DNA of 64,000 nt from CAWDZK01 sp963726615. Its GTDB lineage: Bacteria > Actinomycetota > Actinomycetes > JACCUZ01. The notes below the pieces were generated by a model. The model had not been told where the DNA came from, did not search any database, and worked only from the letters and a program-made list of their open reading frames with translations. Made by a program: the position numbers and the translations under genes. Location: contig CAVSCX010000021.1 of assembly GCA_963726615.1 (NCBI GenBank), forward strand, positions 186,001-250,000. Direction: 5' to 3'. Positions within the stretch are counted from its first letter, which is position 1. Each line of letters starts with the position of its first letter. Below, piece after piece: positions 49,935 to 58,841 of this stretch.

Positions 49935-50894
49935 GTGACGGAGCTCGCCGACCTCGACGCCCGGATCGCGGCGAGCGCTGCTGCGCTGCGTGGGCGGGAC
50001 CGGGCCGCCCGGCGACTGGCCGAGCTCGAGGACACGCTGGCCGACCACGAACGGCGGGTGAGCGAGCTCGTGGCGCGCCTCGGGGACGAGGAGTCGGACG
50101 TGACCCGGCTGGAGGGGCTCAGCCTCGGGCGGGTGGTGGCCGCACTGCGAGGCTCTCGCGCCGACGACCTGGCGCGGGAACGCGCCGAGCGGGACGCCGT
50201 CGCCTACCGGCTGACCGAGGCGCGGGCTCGCCGCGACCTCGTGCTGCGCGAGCACGCCGGGCTCGTCGACCGGGTCTCGGCGCGCGGCGCCGTCGACGCC
50301 GAGCACGCCTCGGCTCTCGCCGCGAAGGAGGCGTACGTGCGGGCCGTCCCCGGCGACCCGCGGGCGGCCGAGCTGCTCGACCTGGCAGCCGCCCGGGGCG
50401 CCCTCGACGCCGAGCTGGTCGAGGTCGACGAGGCGACCGGGGCGGCGCGGCGTGCCGGCCAGGCCCTCGCCGAGGTGCGCGAGCACCTCGGCAGCGCCGG
50501 GGCCTGGTCCACGTACGACACCTGGCTCGGCGGTGGGGCGATCAGCAGCATGGTGAAGCAGGACCGGCTGGGCCAGGCGCAGCGCGCGGCGTCACGGGCC
50601 GACGCGGAGCTTGCCGCGCTGCGCCGCGAGCTGGCCGACGTCGGTGGCGACGTCGACGACGTGCTGCCCTCGCTGGAGATCGGCGGGCTGACGCGCTTCG
50701 TGGACGTCTGGTTCGACAACATCGTCACCGACTGGTCGGTCGCGTCCCGCATCAGTGACGCGAGGACCACGACCGACACGGTCGACCGCGCGGTCGCCGC
50801 GGTGCTGGCCGGCCTGGCCCGTCGCCGCACGGACGTCGAGTCCCGGCTGGCCCAGCTGTCGAGCCGGCGCGACCGCCTGCTCAGCGCCGGCTGA
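49935..50894 (+). CDS. Coiled-coil protein, hypothetical
   Basis: 319 aa. Residues 1-95 and about 205-240 are heptad-rich coiled coil (LAELEDTLADHERRVSELVA). The C-terminal part contains a conserved-looking globular patch, GLTRFVDVWFDNIVTDWSVA and RISDARTTTDTVDRAVAAV. No enzyme motif or membrane helix. Function unknown. It sits between the lipA and lipB genes, divergent from lipA and overlapping the lipB 3' end by 14 bases. Confidence 0.78.
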   Translation: MTELADLDARIAASAAALRGRDRAARRLAELEDTLADHERRVSELVARLGDEESDVTRLEGLSLGRVVAALRGSRADDLARERAERDAVAYRLTEARARRDLVLREHAGLVDRVSARGAVDAEHASALAAKEAYVRAVPGDPRAAELLDLAAARGALDAELVEVDEATGAARRAGQALAEVREHLGSAGAWSTYDTWLGGGAISSMVKQDRLGQAQRAASRADAELAALRRELADVGGDVDDVLPSLEIGGLTRFVDVWFDNIVTDWSVASRISDARTTTDTVDRAVAAVLAGLARRRTDVESRLAQLSSRRDRLLSAG

Positions 50895-51510
50895 GCACCT
50901 CGGCGAGGCGCTTCTCGACGTACGGCGTGGCCTCGGCGACGGTGACGTCGCGGCCTGTCTCGCGGCTCAGTGAGGTCGCGGACGCGTCGGCCAGCCCGCA
51001 GGGGATCATGTTGGCGAACGGCGCCAGGTCGCAGTCGCAGTTGAGGGCGAACCCGTGCATTGTCACGCCCTGCGAGACCCTGACCCCGATCGCGGCGACC
51101 TTGCGGTCCGGGCCCTCGCCGTCGACGACCCAGACACCCGACCGGCCCTCGACCCGACCCGCGTCGACGCCGAGGTCGGCGCACACGAGGATCAGCGCCT
51201 CCTCCAGCCGTCGCACGTAGGCCACGACGTCCAGCGGCTCGGGCAGCCGCAGGATCGGGTAGCCGGTCAGCTGTCCGGGGCCGTGCCAGGTGATCTTCCC
51301 GCCGCGGTCGACGTCCACCACCGGGGTGCCGTCGAACGGCCTCTCCTCGGGCAGGGTCCGCTTGCCGGCGGTGTAGACCGGCTCGTGCTCGAGCAGCAGG
51401 ACGGTCCCGGGCTCGGTCCCGGCGGCGACGGCAGCGTGCAGCCGCCGCTGCTCGTCCCACGCCTGCTGGTACGGGACCACCCCGGCGTGCACCATCCGCA
51501 GGTCGCTCAC
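50881..51510 (-). CDS. lipB: Octanoyltransferase (lipoate biosynthesis)
   Basis: Moves octanoyl from acyl carrier protein to lipoyl domains such as those of SucB. 209 aa. Family motifs: HEPVYTAGKR, RGGKITWHGPGQLTGYPIL, the catalytic Lys in RKVAAIGVRVS and the catalytic Cys in NMIPCGLAD. GTG start with TACGCT (51518-51523, reverse strand) seven bases upstream, leaderless. The usual lipB-lipA adjacency is broken here by one opposite-strand gene. Confidence 0.96.
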   Translation of the reverse strand: MSDLRMVHAGVVPYQQAWDEQRRLHAAVAAGTEPGTVLLLEHEPVYTAGKRTLPEERPFDGTPVVDVDRGGKITWHGPGQLTGYPILRLPEPLDVVAYVRRLEEALILVCADLGVDAGRVEGRSGVWVVDGEGPDRKVAAIGVRVSQGVTMHGFALNCDCDLAPFANMIPCGLADASATSLSRETGRDVTVAEATPYVEKRLAEVLSRR

Positions 51511-51596
51511 GCCGTCGAGCGTACGTCAGGCAGGCCGGCCGGCGGCTGGCAGCGAGGGCGCCGTGCCGCCAGACTCGGGCAGGTGAAGGACCCACG

Positions 51597-52619
51597 ATGA
51601 AGGACGTTCGGGTCGCCCTGGTCGGCTACGGCATGGCCGGGCGCCAGTTCCATGCCCCGCTGCTGCGCGAGGTCGACGGCCTGCGCCTGACCCATGTCGT
51701 GACCGGTGATCCGGAGCGGGCGGCGGCGGCCCGGGACGAGAATCCGGGCGTGCAGGTCGTCGCGGCCGCGGACGACCTCTGGGGACACGCCGGCCGGCTC
51801 GAACTCGTCGTTGTCGCCTCGCCGACGTCGGCGCACGCGGGCCAGGTCCGGGAGGCGCTGCGACGGGCGCTGGCCGTCGTGGTCGACAAGCCGATGGCGA
51901 CCACCGCCGAGTCGGCGCGCGAGCTGACCGAGCTGGCCACGGCCCGCGCGACGATGCTCACGGTCTTCCAGAACCGGCGCTGGGACCCGGAGCACCTCAC
52001 CGCCCGCGCCGTGCTGTCCTCCGGCGCCCTGGGCGAGGTGATCCGCTACGAGGCGCGGTACGAGCGCTGGCGACCGGTGCCCAAGACCCGGTGGCGGGAG
52101 CGGTCCACCAGCGAGCAGGGCGGCGGTCTGCTGATGGACCTCCAGCCGCACCTCGTCGACGGCGCGCTGGACCTGTTCGGCCCGGTCGCCTCGGTCTACG
52201 CCGAGCTGCAGGCACTCTCGACCGTCGGCGACGACGTGACCTTCCTCGCGCTCCGGCACGTCTCCGGCGTGACCAGCCACCTCGGCGCGACCTCGCTGGC
52301 GGGCGCGCCCGGACCGCGGACCCGGCTCGTCGGGCGGGAGGCCACCTACCTGGTCGCCGACGTCGACGGTGACCTCACGGCGTACGGCGAGTGGCGCGAC
52401 CCCGACCCGGACCACCGGGGCTTCCTGGTGCGCGGCGACCAGTCCGAGCCGGTGCCCCGGGCGCCGGGTGCCTGGGTCGACTTCTACCGCGGGGTGCGGG
52501 CCGCGCTCGTGGACGGGGCGCCGGCGCCGGTCGACCCGGCCGAGGCCGTCGCCGTGATGGAGGTCCTCGACGCGGCCCGGGTCTCGGCCCGCGACGGCGT
52601 CGTGGTCGACCTCGGCTAG
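51597..52619 (+). CDS. Gfo/Idh/MocA family oxidoreductase
   Basis: 340 aa NAD(P)-dependent oxidoreductase. Rossmann motif VALVGYGMAGRQFHAPLL at residues 5-22; the usual EKP is DKP in VVVDKPMATT; the substrate-side motif is FQNRRWDPEHLT and GGGLLMDLQPHLVDGALDLFG carries the conserved His. Probably acts on a sugar or inositol-like substrate. AAGGA lies seven to eight bases upstream of the ATG. Its stop overlaps the peptidase stop by four bases (convergent). Confidence 0.9.
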   Translation: MKDVRVALVGYGMAGRQFHAPLLREVDGLRLTHVVTGDPERAAAARDENPGVQVVAAADDLWGHAGRLELVVVASPTSAHAGQVREALRRALAVVVDKPMATTAESARELTELATARATMLTVFQNRRWDPEHLTARAVLSSGALGEVIRYEARYERWRPVPKTRWRERSTSEQGGGLLMDLQPHLVDGALDLFGPVASVYAELQALSTVGDDVTFLALRHVSGVTSHLGATSLAGAPGPRTRLVGREATYLVADVDGDLTAYGEWRDPDPDHRGFLVRGDQSEPVPRAPGAWVDFYRGVRAALVDGAPAPVDPAEAVAVMEVLDAARVSARDGVVVDLG

Positions 52620-53347
52620 GCGTCACCGCCGGGCAGCAGGCGGGGCTCGATGCGGGTCTCGACGGCCCGGCCGTCCGGGCCGCGCTCCACGACGTACGCG
52701 GCGACGCCGGGGCGGTCCGCGACCGCCTCGACGATCTCGGTGCCGTCGTAGACGATGCCGACCCCGTCGTCGGTGGCGTGCGACGTCGGCAACGTCCCGT
52801 CGGCGACCAGGCGGTGCAGCAGCGGCCGCCGCTGCTCCTCGCTGTCGTAGTGCACGCCGTTGCCGTAGGGGAGCAGGCCCAACCCGCCCAGCGCCGGTCG
52901 CAGGTCGAGACCGTAGCTGTCCGTGGGACCGCCGACGTACCAGCAGATCGAGCCGGCGGAGACCCCGCCGAGCACCACCCCCTCCTCCCAGCACTCGCGC
53001 AGCACCTCGTCCAGGCCGTGGGTGCGCCACACGGCCAGCAGGTTCGCGACCGAGCCGCCGCCGACCCAGACCACGTCCTGCGCGAGCAGGTGTGCGCGCA
53101 CGTCCGGGACGTTCGGCATGGAGAACAGCTCGAGGTGCGAGGCGCGCACGTCGGAGCCGGCGAACGCGCGGTAGAAGCCGGCGGTGCCGTTGAGGGAGTC
53201 GCCCGAGGCGGTGCCGAGGTAGCAGAACCGCGGCCGGTCCGGGTTTCCGGCCAGCTGGATGGCGTGCTCGATGAGCGGCCCGCGGCGCCACTGGAAAACG
53301 CCGAAGTCACTGGGCAGGAAGCCGCCGGAGGTCGCGAGGATCTTCAC
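52616..53347 (-). CDS. Peptidase E-like protein (S51, class I amidotransferase fold)
   Basis: 243 aa. The sequence starts KILATSGGFLPSDFG and includes FCYLGTASGDSLNGTAGFYR, the VVWVGGGSVANLLAVWRTHG segment and the nucleophile elbow LGGVSAGSICWYVGG with the catalytic Ser. S51 members are Asp-dipeptidases or cyanophycinases. The DSLNG insert and absence of a signal suggest a cytoplasmic dipeptidase. GTG 53347 chosen; AAGG lies eight bases upstream. The open frame continuing over 3.7 kb upstream is antisense to the cyclase gene and not real. Confidence 0.88.
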   Translation of the reverse strand: MKILATSGGFLPSDFGVFQWRRGPLIEHAIQLAGNPDRPRFCYLGTASGDSLNGTAGFYRAFAGSDVRASHLELFSMPNVPDVRAHLLAQDVVWVGGGSVANLLAVWRTHGLDEVLRECWEEGVVLGGVSAGSICWYVGGPTDSYGLDLRPALGGLGLLPYGNGVHYDSEEQRRPLLHRLVADGTLPTSHATDDGVGIVYDGTEIVEAVADRPGVAAYVVERGPDGRAVETRIEPRLLPGGDA

Positions 53348-53425
53348 CCGCTGCACCTTACGGACACCGGTGACGACGATCGATCGTGGCCGGGTCAGGC
53401 AGGCGACACGCCCTAGGCTGCCCGC

Positions 53426-56400
53426 GTGGTGGTCTGCCCGGCCTGCGGCACGGAGAGTGCCGACGGGGCGAAGTTCTGCCGCGAGTGCGCCGCGCCGCTC
53501 GCCCTCGCGCGGCCGGCTGCTGCCCAGGAGCGCAAGACGGTGACCGTGCTGTTCTGCGACGTCAGCGGCTCCACCGCCCTCGGCGAGCGGCTGGACGCGG
53601 AGGCGATGCGCTCGGTGATGACGCGGTACTTCGCCGAGATGAGCCGGGTGGTCCAGGCGCACGGCGGCACGGTGGAGAAGTTCATCGGCGATGCCGTGGT
53701 GGCGGTGTTCGGCCTCCCGGTGGTGCACGAGGACGACGCGCTGCGCGCGCTCCGGGCCGCAGCCGGCATGACGGTCGCCCTGGACGGTCTCAACGCGGAC
53801 ATCGAGGCGCGCCACGGCGTCCGCCTGGCAGCGCGCATCGGGGTGAACACCGGCGAGGTCGTCGTCGGCGGGGGTGAGCCCGGCAAGGGGACCGTCGCCA
53901 CCGGGGACGCGGTCAACGTCGCCGCCCGGCTGGAGCAGGCAGCGAGCCCCGGCGAGACGCTGTTCGGTGCAGCGACGTACGCGCTGGTGCGCGACCACGT
54001 CGACGCCCAGGCGGTGCCGCCGCTGGCGCTGAAGGGCAAGTCGCTGCCGGTGGACGCCTGGCTGCTGCGCGGGGTGCCGTCGCTCGACGCCAGCCTGCGC
54101 TCGCCGCAGGAGGCGTCCCCGCTGGTAGGACGCGGTGACGAGTTGCTCCTCGTGCGGCAGGCGTTCGCGCGCAGCGTCCACACCCGCCGGCCGCAGCTCG
54201 TGACGGTGCTCGGCGCAGCCGGCGTCGGCAAGACCCGGCTGCTGACCGAGGCGCTGGCGGGGCTGGGCGCCACGGTGCTCAGCGGCCGCTGCCTGTCCTA
54301 CGGCGACGACATCGTGTTCTGGCCGCTGCGGGAGATGCTGCGCACCTCGGCCGGGATCGAGCCGGGCGACGGCGAGGACACCGGCCGGGCCCGGCTGCTC
54401 GGGCTGTTCTCGGAGGACCCCGACGGCGACAGGCTGGTCGAGCGCCTCGCTCCGCTCGCGGGGCTCCCAGGGACACCGGCGGAGGCCGACGAGACGCAGT
54501 GGGCGGTGCGCCGGCTGGTCGAGACGCTGGGACGCCGGGGGCCGGTCGTGCTCGCGATGGACGACGTGCACTGGGCCGAGCCGGCCCTGCTCGACGTGAT
54601 CGACCACCTGGCCGACTGGACCCGGGACACGCCGCTGCTGATCGTCTGCCTGGCCCGTCCCGAGCTGCTGGACGGCCGGCCGCAGTGGGCCGGCGGCAAG
54701 GTCAACGCCTCGACCGTCCTGCTCGAGCCGCTCGCCGAAGCCGACGCGGCAGCCATGCTCGCCAACCTGCGGGACGCTGCGGACCTGGACGCGCCGACCC
54801 GCCACCGGATCCTGGCCGCGGCCGGCGGCATGCCGCTCTACGTCGAGCAGATGATGGCGATGCTTGCCGAGGACCGCTTCGTGCCGGGCAGCGGGTCGAC
54901 ACCCGGCGGCCACGGCGGGACGCCGACCGTGGAGGTGCCGCCGACGATCGCCGCCCTGCTCGGTGCCCGGCTGGACCGGCTCACCGCCGCGGAGCGCGCG
55001 GTGCTCGAAGCCGCGGCCGCCGTCGGGACGACGTTCTACCGCGGCGCGGTGGCCGAGCTCGCGGCCGTGGCACCGCAGGACGTCCCGGGCCTGCTGAGGT
55101 CCCTGACGCGCAAGGAGCTCGTGCGGCCCGACACGTCGGAGCTGCCGGGCGAGGACGGCTTCCGGTTCCTGCACGCCTTGGTGCGCGAGGCGGCGTACGC
55201 CGGCATCTCCAAGAGTCGCCGCAGCGAGCTGCACGAGCGCTTCGCCCGGTGGCTGGACAAGCGGGCCGCGGCCCAGCGCCTCGACGTCGACGACTTCGTC
55301 GGATACCACCTCGAGCAGGCGGTGCGGTTCCGGCGCGAGCTCGGCGACGCCGACGCCGCGACCGGCGAGCTCGCGGCCGACGCGGCCCGCCGGCTCGGTG
55401 CGCACGGTCGACGGCTCGCTGCAGCGGACCCGGTCTCGGCCGCGTCGCTGCACGACCGGGCGGCGGACCTCGTCCGGACGGGCAGCCCGGAGCAGCTCGA
55501 CCACCTGCGGCACGCCGCGGAGGCCATCACCTTCGCCGGCGACTTTCCCGAGGCGCAACGGCGTTACGCCGCGGCCCTGCGCGCGGCCCGGGCGGCGGGC
55601 GACGACCGCCAGGCCACCCTCGCCGAGCTCGCCGCCGCCGACGTCAGCGCGCACGTCGACCCAGCCTGGGACGCGGAGGCCCACCTGCCGGTCGCGGAGC
55701 GAGCGCTGCGCCGGTTCCGGGAGGTTGGCGACGACGAGGGGATGCTGGTCGCCGGAGTGACGGCCCTCAACGCCCTCAACGAGCTCTGCCGGTGGGCCCC
55801 GATGATCCCGATCACCGACGACCTGCTGCCCGCCGCCGAGCGCCTGGACGACCAGATCCACCGCAACGAGCTGCTGCAGTTCAACGGCATGGCGCTGTTC
55901 TACGGTCCGGCGCCGATCGACGACCTGCTGGCCCACCAGCGGGTCGACCCGCCGTTCACCAGCCGCATGTCGCTGCTGGGGCACGTCTACGGCTATGCCG
56001 CGGCGCTGGCGATGGCCGACCGGCCGGACGAGGCCCGCACTTTTCTGGGACGTGCTGACAGCCTGCTCGCCGAGACCACGAACCCGGTCGCGCACGCGAT
56101 GGCCGCGTTCGGCGGCAGCGACACCCTGGTCCACCTCGGCGACCTGGACGCGGCCGAGCGGATGCTGCGCCGCGGGGTCGAGGCGATGCAGGAGATCGGG
56201 GAGCGGACCTACCGGTCCTCGCTCGCCGTGCTTCTCGGCGAGGTGCGGCTCGCGCTCGGCGACCCGGCCGAGGCCAGGCGCTGGGTGGAGCTCGGGCGTG
56301 ACCTGACATCGTCGAAGGACGTCCTCAGCCAGGCCAGCTGGCGGTCGCTGCTGGCCCGGGTCGAGGCAGCCGACGGCCGGCCGGGTGCGGCGCTGACGCT

Positions 56401-56617
56401 GGCCGACGAGGCGGTCCGCCTGATCGAGCAGGCCGACGACATGACCGCGCGTGCCAGGACGCACGAGGGCCGGGCCGAGGTGCTTGCCATGGCCGGCCGC
56501 CACGGCGAGAGCGTCTCCGAGCGGCAGGTCGCGCTGACCTTGTACCGGGACAAGGGCGACCGCGTCTGCGCGCAGCGGCTCCGGTCCCTGATCGCCGACT
56601 CGGACACGGTGGGCTGA
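53426..56617 (+). CDS. Class III adenylate/guanylate cyclase with AAA ATPase and helical repeats
   Basis: 1063 aa. It begins with a zinc ribbon (CPACGTESADGAKFCRECA), then the cyclase domain (about 38-215): metal Asp in LFCDVSGST and FIGDAVVAVFG, and GDAVNVAARL. The STAND-type ATPase (about 230-500) has Walker A LGAAGVGKTRLL and Walker B MDDVHWAEPAL. The rest is alpha-helical repeats (TPR-like). Such proteins are cytoplasmic signal integrators in actinobacteria; ligand and output are unknown. GTG start with TAGGCT (53414-53419) six bases upstream, leaderless. It resembles the gene at 7.3-10.9 kb but lacks the solute-binding tail. Confidence 0.92.
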   Translation: MVVCPACGTESADGAKFCRECAAPLALARPAAAQERKTVTVLFCDVSGSTALGERLDAEAMRSVMTRYFAEMSRVVQAHGGTVEKFIGDAVVAVFGLPVVHEDDALRALRAAAGMTVALDGLNADIEARHGVRLAARIGVNTGEVVVGGGEPGKGTVATGDAVNVAARLEQAASPGETLFGAATYALVRDHVDAQAVPPLALKGKSLPVDAWLLRGVPSLDASLRSPQEASPLVGRGDELLLVRQAFARSVHTRRPQLVTVLGAAGVGKTRLLTEALAGLGATVLSGRCLSYGDDIVFWPLREMLRTSAGIEPGDGEDTGRARLLGLFSEDPDGDRLVERLAPLAGLPGTPAEADETQWAVRRLVETLGRRGPVVLAMDDVHWAEPALLDVIDHLADWTRDTPLLIVCLARPELLDGRPQWAGGKVNASTVLLEPLAEADAAAMLANLRDAADLDAPTRHRILAAAGGMPLYVEQMMAMLAEDRFVPGSGSTPGGHGGTPTVEVPPTIAALLGARLDRLTAAERAVLEAAAAVGTTFYRGAVAELAAVAPQDVPGLLRSLTRKELVRPDTSELPGEDGFRFLHALVREAAYAGISKSRRSELHERFARWLDKRAAAQRLDVDDFVGYHLEQAVRFRRELGDADAATGELAADAARRLGAHGRRLAAADPVSAASLHDRAADLVRTGSPEQLDHLRHAAEAITFAGDFPEAQRRYAAALRAARAAGDDRQATLAELAAADVSAHVDPAWDAEAHLPVAERALRRFREVGDDEGMLVAGVTALNALNELCRWAPMIPITDDLLPAAERLDDQIHRNELLQFNGMALFYGPAPIDDLLAHQRVDPPFTSRMSLLGHVYGYAAALAMADRPDEARTFLGRADSLLAETTNPVAHAMAAFGGSDTLVHLGDLDAAERMLRRGVEAMQEIGERTYRSSLAVLLGEVRLALGDPAEARRWVELGRDLTSSKDVLSQASWRSLLARVEAADGRPGAALTLADEAVRLIEQADDMTARARTHEGRAEVLAMAGRHGESVSERQVALTLYRDKGDRVCAQRLRSLIADSDTVG

Positions 56618-56696
56618 CAGGCGGGTCGGCTCGGAGGTGACACGACGTCGCCGGAACCAGCGTCTGGGCCGGTCCGAGCCGCCATCATTGTCGGTG

Positions 56697-57206
56697 ATGA
56701 GCGACGCCGGCCGGGCCAGGACACCGTGGTCAGCGGTCGCGGTGGGCACCGGGGTGGTGTTCGCGGCGTCGGGCGCAGCGGCCTTCGGCGTGCTGGCTCC
56801 GCTCACGCTGCTGGGCATGGACCTGTGGTCCGCCCATGTCACGCACACCACCGCGCCGCTCACCGGCGGAGCCGTCGAGACCGTGGGTGCGGCCCTCCTG
56901 GTCTTCATGATCGCGCTCAGCGCGGCCCTGGTGGTCAGCGTGCCGCTGGGCGCGCTGCTCGGGCTGGGCAACGGGGTGCTTGCACGCAGCGCGTGGGGCC
57001 GGTCCTGGCCTGCCACGGTGGTGGTCGCCGTGCTCGTCGGCGTGCTCGGTGGCATCGGTGTGCCGATGCTCGTCGTCGGCGGTGACGTGCTGGCCTGGCT
57101 GCAGGTCCTCACCGGCCTCGTGGGTGGTGCCGCCTGCGGTGCCCATCTGCGGTACCTCGCCGGCCGAGCGGTGCGGACGGGTCAGCCGGCGCTCCCGCAG
57201 GAGTAG
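56697..57206 (+). CDS. Four-helix membrane protein, hypothetical
   Basis: 169 aa. Hydrophobic helices at about residues 13-38, 60-85, 100-122 and 125-150. A short extracytoplasmic loop, LWSAHVTHTTAPLTGG. No family recognised. ATG 56697 is preferred over a start 20 codons upstream because the intervening sequence is arginine-rich and atypical. 78 bases before the kinase gene and on the same strand. Confidence 0.65.
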   Translation: MSDAGRARTPWSAVAVGTGVVFAASGAAAFGVLAPLTLLGMDLWSAHVTHTTAPLTGGAVETVGAALLVFMIALSAALVVSVPLGALLGLGNGVLARSAWGRSWPATVVVAVLVGVLGGIGVPMLVVGGDVLAWLQVLTGLVGGAACGAHLRYLAGRAVRTGQPALPQE

Positions 57207-57284
57207 GGAGAGTCCACGCCACGACGGGTCGGGCTGTGGACAACCTCGGTGGTACCGCGGGTCGGTTGCGCGACGCTGGACCGC

Positions 57285-58841
57285 ATGACTGAGCCGCAGC
57301 TGCCGGGCTTCGACGCGGTCGAGCTGCTGGGCTTCGGCTCGGGCGGCGAGGTGTGGCTGGCCCGCGACCGGGCGACCGGCACCCCGGTCGCGCTCAAGCG
57401 GCTCCGGCCCGGCGCAGACCTGGCCGCCCGCGACCGGCTGCGACGGGAGGCCGCGGTGCTGGCCGGGGTGGACCACCCGCACGTCGTGCGGCTGCGGTCG
57501 GTGGTCGCCGACGGCGACGCCATGGTGCTCGTGCTCGACCTGGCGTCCGGGGGCAGCCTCGCGAGGCTGCTCGCCACCCGGCGTCGGCTGGCGCCGGGCG
57601 AGGTCGTCACCCTCGCGGTGCCGCTGGCCCAGGCTCTCGCCGCCGTGCACGCGCAGGGACTGGTGCACGGCGACGTGACGCCGGCGAACGTGCTGTTCGC
57701 TGCCGACGGGCGGCCGCTGCTCTCCGACCTCGGGGTGTCGTCGTTGCTCGGCGGCCCCGGCGGGCCGGCGCACGGCACCAGCGGCTTCCTCGACCCGGCA
57801 CTGCTGGCGGGTGGCACCCCCGTGCCGGCGTCCGACGTCCACGGCCTCGCCGCCACCTGCCTGGCCGCGCTCACCGGTACCGCGCCGTACGACGGCGCCG
57901 GCCACCGGCTGCCCGTGCCCGAGGGACATCCCGCGGCGCTGCTCGCGGTCCTCGAGTCGGCGCTCGTCCCCGACCCGCGGGACCGCCCCACCGCCGAGGC
58001 GCTCGCCGTCGCCGTCTACGACACCGCACGCCCCGAGCCGGTGCGCCTGGACGAGGCCGGCGCGCGGCTGCCGTCCCCGGGGCCGGCCACCGGCCGGGCG
58101 GTGGCCGCGGCGACGCACCGGGTGCAGCCGGCAGCCGTGGCCGACCCGGTGCCGCCCCCGGGCGCGCCGCGGCGCCGGACCGCGGCAGCGCTGGCCCGGC
58201 TGGCCCTCGCTGCCCGCTCCCGCGGCCGGGCCGCACTGGTCGTCGGGGCCGTCGGCACGTCAGTGGTGCTCGCGGCCGTCACCGGCATCGCGTGGGCCGG
58301 CGCCGGCGGTCCGGCCGGGGCCACCGGGCTGCCTACGGGCGACCGGCCGACCGGCACGGCCACCGGCCCCGGGCCGGCCACCACCCCTGCGGTGCCGGCC
58401 CCGGGCACCGGCCGGGTCACACCGGGGACGGCTGCTGCTGCGGCCGGCGCAGAGGACGCCGGCGGCCGCTGGACGGACACGCTGGCCCGCCTGGACCGGG
58501 CCAGGTCCCGCGCCTTCGCGACCGGCGAGGTCACGCTGCTCCGGCGGGTCTACGCCGCGGGCTCACCGGCGCTGGCCCGCGACCGGAGGGTGCTCGCCCG
58601 GCTGACTCGCGCCGGGCTCCGGGCCGAGGGTCTGCGGCTGACGGTCACCGGCGTGGGCGCGCCTCGCCGGTCCGGAGGCCGGGTGCGGCTGGCGGTCACC
58701 GACACGATGCCGCCGTACCGTCTCGTCGACGCAGGTGGCGCCGTGGCCGAGCGGCGGCAGGGCCGCGGCCCCCGGTCCTGGACCGTGGTGCTGGCCCGCG
58801 CCGGTGGAGCATGGCGGGTCTACGACGTCGCGCGGGGGTGA
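57285..58841 (+). CDS. Protein kinase-like membrane receptor
   Basis: 518 aa. Kinase domain (about 8-255): glycine loop GFGSGGEVWLA, Lys in VALKRLRPG, catalytic loop HGDVTPANVLF, and DLG in LLSDLGVSS in place of DFG. The Lys after the catalytic Asp (HRDxK) is Thr, a variant seen in HGDVSP-type actinobacterial kinases, so it may still be active. A single membrane helix follows (about 320-345, AALVVGAVGTSVVLAAVTGI), then a Pro/Thr/Gly-rich linker and a 130-residue external domain (WTDTLARLDRARSRAFATGE...). Role: probable transmembrane Ser/Thr kinase. Convergent overlap of 22 bases with the next gene. Confidence 0.85.
   Translation: MTEPQLPGFDAVELLGFGSGGEVWLARDRATGTPVALKRLRPGADLAARDRLRREAAVLAGVDHPHVVRLRSVVADGDAMVLVLDLASGGSLARLLATRRRLAPGEVVTLAVPLAQALAAVHAQGLVHGDVTPANVLFAADGRPLLSDLGVSSLLGGPGGPAHGTSGFLDPALLAGGTPVPASDVHGLAATCLAALTGTAPYDGAGHRLPVPEGHPAALLAVLESALVPDPRDRPTAEALAVAVYDTARPEPVRLDEAGARLPSPGPATGRAVAAATHRVQPAAVADPVPPPGAPRRRTAAALARLALAARSRGRAALVVGAVGTSVVLAAVTGIAWAGAGGPAGATGLPTGDRPTGTATGPGPATTPAVPAPGTGRVTPGTAAAAAGAEDAGGRWTDTLARLDRARSRAFATGEVTLLRRVYAAGSPALARDRRVLARLTRAGLRAEGLRLTVTGVGAPRRSGGRVRLAVTDTMPPYRLVDAGGAVAERRQGRGPRSWTVVLARAGGAWRVYDVARG

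Noticed and set aside
52616..57112. Open frame of about 1500 codons on the minus strand
   Set aside because: Only the last 243 codons (peptidase E) have family motifs. The rest is antisense to the cyclase/AAA gene and is an effect of high GC at third positions.
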